A stretch of 64,000 nucleotides of DNA. Origin: Bryoerythrophyllum caledonicum. Its lineage: Eukaryota > Streptophyta > Bryopsida > Pottiales > Pottiaceae. Under the pieces are notes generated by a model. It did not search any database, was not told the DNA's origin, and was given only the letters and a program-made list of their open reading frames with translations. Shown piece by piece: positions 60,080 to 64,000 of this stretch. A program made the position numbers and the translations under genes. Location of the stretch: the NCBI GenBank assembly GCA_963971425.1, contig OZ020518.1:16186990-16250989 (forward strand), given 5' to 3'. Every line of letters starts with the position of its first letter. Position 1 is the first letter of the stretch.

Positions 60080-60379
60080 CAGATTCTAACGTGGACTCAC
60101 GGGTCAGTGGAAAGTCAGAGAGCACTGTACTGCCTCAAAGACTATCACTAGAGTGTATGATACACCTTCCTCTAGAGTGCGATAATGTGGAGTGCGGATG
60201 CTCTGAGCGATCTCGTACGTGCCAACAGTAAGCGGTGGGAGCTGTTCGAGAGCTGCTTCGGCAGCTGTTGACGTCGGTCATCGTCACAACTCACACGAGC
60301 TGGGGTTGATCTTATTCGACGTAAAGATTTTGGACCAGCAGAGTACTGTAGATTGTGGGCCCGGCGGACATTGCTAAGC

Positions 60380-60480
60380 TGAATTTGGTGTGTAGTGTAG
60401 TGGTACTTTATGATTGGAAAGCGCTGTAACTTTTTACTTTCGATGAAGATTTCTCCTCAGAGTACAACTATCGATATCAT
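60380..60480 (+). repeat. Repeat shared with 51.12-51.22 kb
   Basis: 'gtgtagtggtactttatgat' and 'gtaactttttacttt' match the 51.1 kb copy in the same orientation. Together they suggest a dispersed element with an M1-like TIR at its left end. Confidence 0.65.
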
Positions 60481-61082
60481 TGTGGTAAAAATATTCACCG
60501 ATAGTAGTGTTCATAAATCATATACCCTATGCTTTGGTCAGTTTTGTACATAATTAATTCAAAATGGGAACTTGTCCAAAATTTTGGAAATTTCAAGAGA
60601 TTTGGCTAGGCGATACCGTGCAAGATCACTCGTGCAATACCTATGTGATATCCATTGTGTCGAATCAATGTGACCAAAAAAAAATGCTTCGGCACTTGCC
60701 TGCCGGAACTGACCGTAGCGTACGGTACAGTAGTGTGCCTACTAAAACATCGTACTTGGGAGCCTAATTGCAGCAGCGAATCCGGGCAGGCTGTTTTCGG
60801 AGGCCCCTGGTCGCCACTGCTGACGCTTTTCACCACTGCCTGTGGCATCGCTGCTAAATTAGTAGACTACCTCTAAATTTGCTTGGAACCGTTGGGTCCC
60901 CGAATCGTTTGTCCGCATGTCCAGGCTCTCATTTCGCTGCAGTTCGTTTCCTATCTTTTGTTTTTAGCACAAATAAAACAAAGTCTGATTGCCAAGGGAT
61001 CTGCACTAGGACCTGTAGTTGCCCTCATATTGCTGCAGTTCGTTTCCGAGAGTTCATCTTAGCTCTTCACTGGGAGTGTGCA
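60481..61082. other. Spacer before the retroelement
   Basis: No supported gene. 'gctgcagttcgtttcc' occurs twice (60937-60952 and 61033-61048) with similar surroundings, a local short duplication. Confidence 0.4.
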
Positions 61083-61104
61083 CATGCTTCAAGAAGAAGA
61101 AGAA

Positions 61105-61129
61105 CGCCGGTACCGAAGGGACCGGCGTG
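61105..61129 (-). terminator. Hairpin at the 3' end of the retroelement
   Basis: ACGCCGGT and ACCGGCGT form a perfect 8-bp stem around a 9-base loop containing CCTTCGG. On the element strand it is followed at once by four TTC repeats. Such 3' structures are often the recognition site of LINE reverse transcriptases. Confidence 0.65.
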
Positions 61130-61373
61130 AATAAAGTGTCTGTTCGTTCCATTACTAAGACCATGCCCACCGGACAAGGAATTAGTAAGTAGGAACTACT
61201 TCCCCCTCTCGAGGGTAGACACTATGTAACGGGTAGCCAGAGACCCGCCAAGCAAACACCCAACCAACTAAACATCCATCAAACCAAACAAGTAGCCAAA
61301 AACACAAACAAACAAGCAAGAAGCCATGAACCCCAAGACCAACCAGTCAAGAAAAATCGAAGCGGGGGAAAAG

Positions 61374-62294
61374 TCAAGGAAGGTCTTGTGTATCGGGAAG
61401 GGCTTGATTGTTTTCAATTTTGCGTTTGTGTGGTAAAATAGACATGGCATATTGAGTAGCGATAGTGTTAATATTTTTAAAGGTGTTTTTAACTGTATCA
61501 ATGGGTATTCTGAAGGTATCTTCTAGAGTCTTTATAGATGGGATAAAGGTGGTGGCACGGGCGCCGGATGTGATTACAATTAGGGGGTCCACATTCCATC
61601 CAAGGGCCATGATGTCGTCAACAAGGGGTTGGTATTTATCTATTTTATTTTGGATTGTTTCCGGGGAAAATCTATCGTTGCAATATGTGAATTCAATGAA
61701 TTGAATGGTGTAGTCTTGGTTGATGTTATCGGGTGGTGGGTCATTGTATGGTAAGCCTTTAATAGAGAGGATGTCTGGTTTGAGCCTAGCATTGCAATGA
61801 CATCTTTGGGTCATACACGAGCATGGGAGTAACCAAGGGGGGACCGTATTCTCTTGTGGATTATTATTATAAGTACCGGCGTTCATTAGTGTAAAACATC
61901 TTGATTTATTGTAGGAGGTGATTAGCTTTCGGATTTCCCATACCGCTTTATTATGTCTTTTAACAATTAGAGAGTGTATGTGGTGGTTTTGGCATTTGAG
62001 TAGGACATGGAGCCATGTGTCGGGGTCTGTTGAGGGGCATATTGGACATGTTATGGATGGGAATCTTTCTATACCAAAGAAGAGTTGTTTGCGAGCATTT
62101 CCCATATATTGACCCGTACGGAATTTGATGAGGCAAGTTATTTGCGAGTCTGAGATGATGGGGTTTTTCCAAAAATTTGTAGAGAGTTCATTGTCTATGT
62201 CGTTATTGTTAGTCCATTTTTCTATGTTAGGAATATTTTCTGAAATTGTGTCAAGGTTGTTGTAGAGGTCTTGTTTTTTGAGATATTTGCCCAA
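61374..62294 (-). CDS. Retroelement C-terminal region: CCHC knuckle plus restriction-like endonuclease
   Basis: A 306-codon frame. Residues about 81-99 hold C-x2-C-x9-H-x4-C (CPICP…WLHVLLKC), the zinc knuckle that precedes the endonuclease in R2-type LINEs. Further on, after a Cys-rich CSCMTQRCHC piece, come RLKPDIL, then IEFTYCNDRF, then KIDKYQPLVDDIMALGW. These fit the R-x-PD…(D/E)…K pattern of restriction-like (PD-(D/E)XK) nucleases used for target cleavage. The tail is basic. The frame overlaps the end of the RNase H frame by 73 bases in a different phase. This is probably one ancestral ORF broken by a frameshift near 62.25 kb. Family assignment is by motif recognition only. Confidence 0.8.
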   Translation of the reverse strand: MGKYLKKQDLYNNLDTISENIPNIEKWTNNNDIDNELSTNFWKNPIISDSQITCLIKFRTGQYMGNARKQLFFGIERFPSITCPICPSTDPDTWLHVLLKCQNHHIHSLIVKRHNKAVWEIRKLITSYNKSRCFTLMNAGTYNNNPQENTVPPWLLPCSCMTQRCHCNARLKPDILSIKGLPYNDPPPDNINQDYTIQFIEFTYCNDRFSPETIQNKIDKYQPLVDDIMALGWNVDPLIVITSGARATTFIPSIKTLEDTFRIPIDTVKNTFKNINTIATQYAMSILPHKRKIENNQALPDTQDLP

Positions 62295-63328
62295 AATCTA
62301 ATTGGGCCTTTGTCGGGGGTATCTTCCTTGGAAGGCCAATCTTCTTTTTGAAAGTAGTATGGGGTAGCATGGGCATGTTCGTGTGGGTCTTTGGCATTTT
62401 TGTGTGTTTTTTCTCGGCCTTCTTTTGCTAGTTTGTCTGCTTGTTCATTGCCATCAATGTTGGCATGTGCTCTCACCTTGTGGAGGGTTGTGATTTGTGT
62501 ACGGTTTTGTAGCATTTGGACCATTGATGTTAATATGTTTTGGTCGGGGTGGCTATTGTGAAGGGTAGGGTGTGTTATTTGAGTGTTAAGTAGGTAGAGT
62601 GCATTTATACAATCGGTGAATATATGTGCGGGTTCATCATTGTATTTTGTTGTGATGATTTGTAGTGTTTTGTGGATGGCCATGAGTTCTGCTCTGAGGA
62701 TATTTTGTAGTCCATGTAGTCTTTTGGCTAGTTTAATTACTTTGGTAGAATTATATATGCCATAGCCAGCTTTTTCTCTGTGCCAAGAGCCCGGGCTAAT
62801 TTGTTCTGGTGGTTTAAAGGAGCCGTCGGTGTAATAACTGTATGTGGGGTTAAATTTTGGTGTAGTATGGGTTTGGTAGTCTGGAAGAGGGGGATGTATG
62901 GTGAAGTAGTTTAATGTGTTGTTGACATAGTTTAGTTTTGACCAATTTTTACTTTTTTTTACCAGGGTTTGTATGGATGTTGGTGAGGCCAGTTTTGTGT
63001 ATAGTCGGTGTATGCTTAGATTGTCTATTATGGAGGTAAGTTCTGCAAGTTGTTCTAGAGAACCAAGGGTTTTATTTCGATGATGGACGCATAGTATTTG
63101 TAATGTAGATGGCTCTATTTGGGGTTTTTTTAGCTCGGGTGGAATAGTAGGTTCTTCGTATGGTATTGTGTCTGCTTCAAAGAGTGCACTGATATGGGAA
63201 TCTGGGAATGGGTTTGGATGTTGGTTGTTGTTTTGGTACCAGTTATTGTTCGGTGTGATGATGATTGTTTTTGTGTTATTTGGATCGTGTTTGGCAGCAA
63301 GTCTAGCCCAATGTATGGCTTGTTCCAT
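62222..63328 (-). CDS. Retroelement polyprotein segment: Dam-like region plus type 1 RNase H
   Basis: A 368-codon frame. The second half is an RNase H with all four acidic residues in place: YTDGSF, RAELMAI, IFTDCINAL and DGNEQADKLA. The first half (EQAIHWARLAAKHDPNN, TIIITPNNNWY, FPDSHI, IPYEEPTIP) is unlike reverse transcriptase or a connection domain. With the preceding frame it has the layout of a class I adenine methyltransferase: an FGSLGKAF-like start, then W-x-G, then a block at the DPPY position (here AHPH), then a helix and a TIIITP strand. The methyltransferase idea is tentative, and the altered DPPY-like motif argues against activity. A TAA and a frameshift near 63.34-63.40 kb disconnect it from the upstream frame. 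Confidence 0.75.
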   Translation of the reverse strand: MEQAIHWARLAAKHDPNNTKTIIITPNNNWYQNNNQHPNPFPDSHISALFEADTIPYEEPTIPPELKKPQIEPSTLQILCVHHRNKTLGSLEQLAELTSIIDNLSIHRLYTKLASPTSIQTLVKKSKNWSKLNYVNNTLNYFTIHPPLPDYQTHTTPKFNPTYSYYTDGSFKPPEQISPGSWHREKAGYGIYNSTKVIKLAKRLHGLQNILRAELMAIHKTLQIITTKYNDEPAHIFTDCINALYLLNTQITHPTLHNSHPDQNILTSMVQMLQNRTQITTLHKVRAHANIDGNEQADKLAKEGREKTHKNAKDPHEHAHATPYYFQKEDWPSKEDTPDKGPIRFWANISKNKTSTTTLTQFQKIFLT

Positions 63329-63377
63329 GTCCTTCTCGTTGTGGGGGTGGGCTATGCCATTACCGGTTTATTTGTAG

Positions 63378-64000
63378 TCAAAGGCCTTTCCTAGGGATCC
63401 AAATATTGTCTCTTTCATAAGGTGAGTAGAATTTTTTTAGTTTGGTAGAACATGTGACCGGGGAAGAAAAATATGATTGCTTGATATTAAACGATGAGAT
63501 CAGTGAGTCTAAAATGGGAGTGGGTATTGTGTATTGGGCATTTTTGAGGGGGTCAGTTTTTGGTATTCGGTATTTATACCTTTGGTAGAGCCATATTAGT
63601 TCGGTTTCAAAGGGTTGGGTCATTGGTTCGATGTTTGTAGGAGTTTGTAATTTTGTATTATATTGATTCCATAGCCATTGGAGTCGGGTAACGGGGATGG
63701 TGTGTAAATGTCGGCCGTTTTCTTCGTATAGATGTGCTTGATTGTTATCTATTTGAATTGTGTTTGAGGATGTAAGGATATCATTTTTGGGGTTGCATTC
63801 TGTTTTGTAGATGTTTAAAAGTGGGATAATTATGGGTGGTTTTACGGATCTTGAGTCCGAGAATTGTTCTTGTGGATGGTGGGCAAGGGTGATATCTAAG
63901 TATATTTTGTTTTGGATCTTTTGGTAGTATTGCTTTAATTTTTCGGTGTTATGTGTGGAGGTATTGGCGTCATGCCGTGGAAAAAGGTCTCTTTGGGGGA
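63378..64000 (-). CDS. Retroelement polyprotein, upstream segment (partial, runs off window)
   Basis: The minus-strand frame is open from the window edge to a TGA at 63378-63380. Visible protein includes TRLQWLWNQYNTKL, FETELIWLYQRYKYR and TCSTKLKKFYSPYERDNI. It is continuous in sense with the RNase H frame after a frameshift (the next phase gives FGSLGKAF). No YxDD or other reverse transcriptase motif is present in these 207 codons. I do not recognise the fold. Confidence 0.6.
   Translation of the reverse strand, partial: PQRDLFPRHDANTSTHNTEKLKQYYQKIQNKIYLDITLAHHPQEQFSDSRSVKPPIIIPLLNIYKTECNPKNDILTSSNTIQIDNNQAHLYEENGRHLHTIPVTRLQWLWNQYNTKLQTPTNIEPMTQPFETELIWLYQRYKYRIPKTDPLKNAQYTIPTPILDSLISSFNIKQSYFSSPVTCSTKLKKFYSPYERDNIWIPRKGL

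Larger units (their letters stand above)
61083..64000 (-). mobile_element. Non-LTR retroelement with RNase H and restriction-like endonuclease, 3' part
   Basis: Minus-strand element running off the right edge. It holds the RNase H frame (63328-62222), the zinc-knuckle/endonuclease frame (62294-61374), an upstream frame (64000-63378), a 3' UTR and a 3' end with a hairpin (ACGCCGGT…ACCGGCGT, 61129-61105) followed by TTCTTCTTCTTCTT. A terminal hairpin plus short 3' repeats suits a LINE. No reverse transcriptase motif lies in the window; if present it must be beyond 64000. Frameshifts separate the three frames, so this copy is decayed. Confidence 0.8.

Noticed and set aside
61374-63328. Host RNase H gene
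   Set aside because: The zinc knuckle, restriction-like endonuclease motifs, terminal hairpin and frame damage fit a retroelement, not a host gene.

Overview
The window looks like nuclear DNA of a land plant. The genes are split by many short GT-AG introns. They belong to plant families: an LHT/AAAP amino-acid permease, a KTI12/DRL1 homologue, an LRR receptor kinase, a LigB-type DOPA dioxygenase, a class III peroxidase relic and an ABCB15-like exporter. AT-rich spacers between them are packed with decayed mobile DNA. I cannot name the species. A bryophyte or other non-seed plant is possible, but the sequence does not prove it.

Layout. 1-2.7 kb: last four visible exons of an amino-acid permease (+), entering from the left. 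3.8-6.0 kb: complete nine-exon KTI12 (-), whose last intron has all the marks of a U12-type AT-AC intron. 6.1-8.3 kb: low-complexity sequence and an inverted repeat pair. 11.1-14.7 kb: CCGG-rich, stop-ridden gag-like relic (-). 14.8-24.5 kb: MITEs, a small secreted cysteine-rich protein gene (-, 16.6-16.9 kb), and a 490-bp inverted repeat pair with near-identical arms around 3 kb. 25.4-36.2 kb: complete 18-exon LRR receptor-like kinase (+). 36.2-48 kb: gene-poor, with tRNA-like SINE heads, tandem repeats and a short-TIR repeat family. 48.1-49.8 kb: four-exon LigB/DODA dioxygenase (+). 51.4-52.3 kb: tandem duplication of about 375 bp. 52.8-53.6 kb: three-exon multipass membrane protein (+). 53.9-54.5 kb: class III peroxidase pseudogene (-). 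55.5-59.9 kb: seven-exon full-size ABCB transporter (-), with an apparent GC-AG first intron. 61.1-64.0 kb: 3' part of an unusual retroelement (-) encoding RNase H, a CCHC knuckle and a restriction-like endonuclease, preceded by a possible methyltransferase-like domain, and running off the right edge.

The genes do not form a pathway. They are independent plant genes separated by repeats. Exon structures were assembled by hand from splice signals, reading-frame continuity and remembered family motifs. No database search was possible, so family names rest on motif recognition. Coordinates of introns and repeats are exact where junctions are quoted and approximate for diverged repeats.
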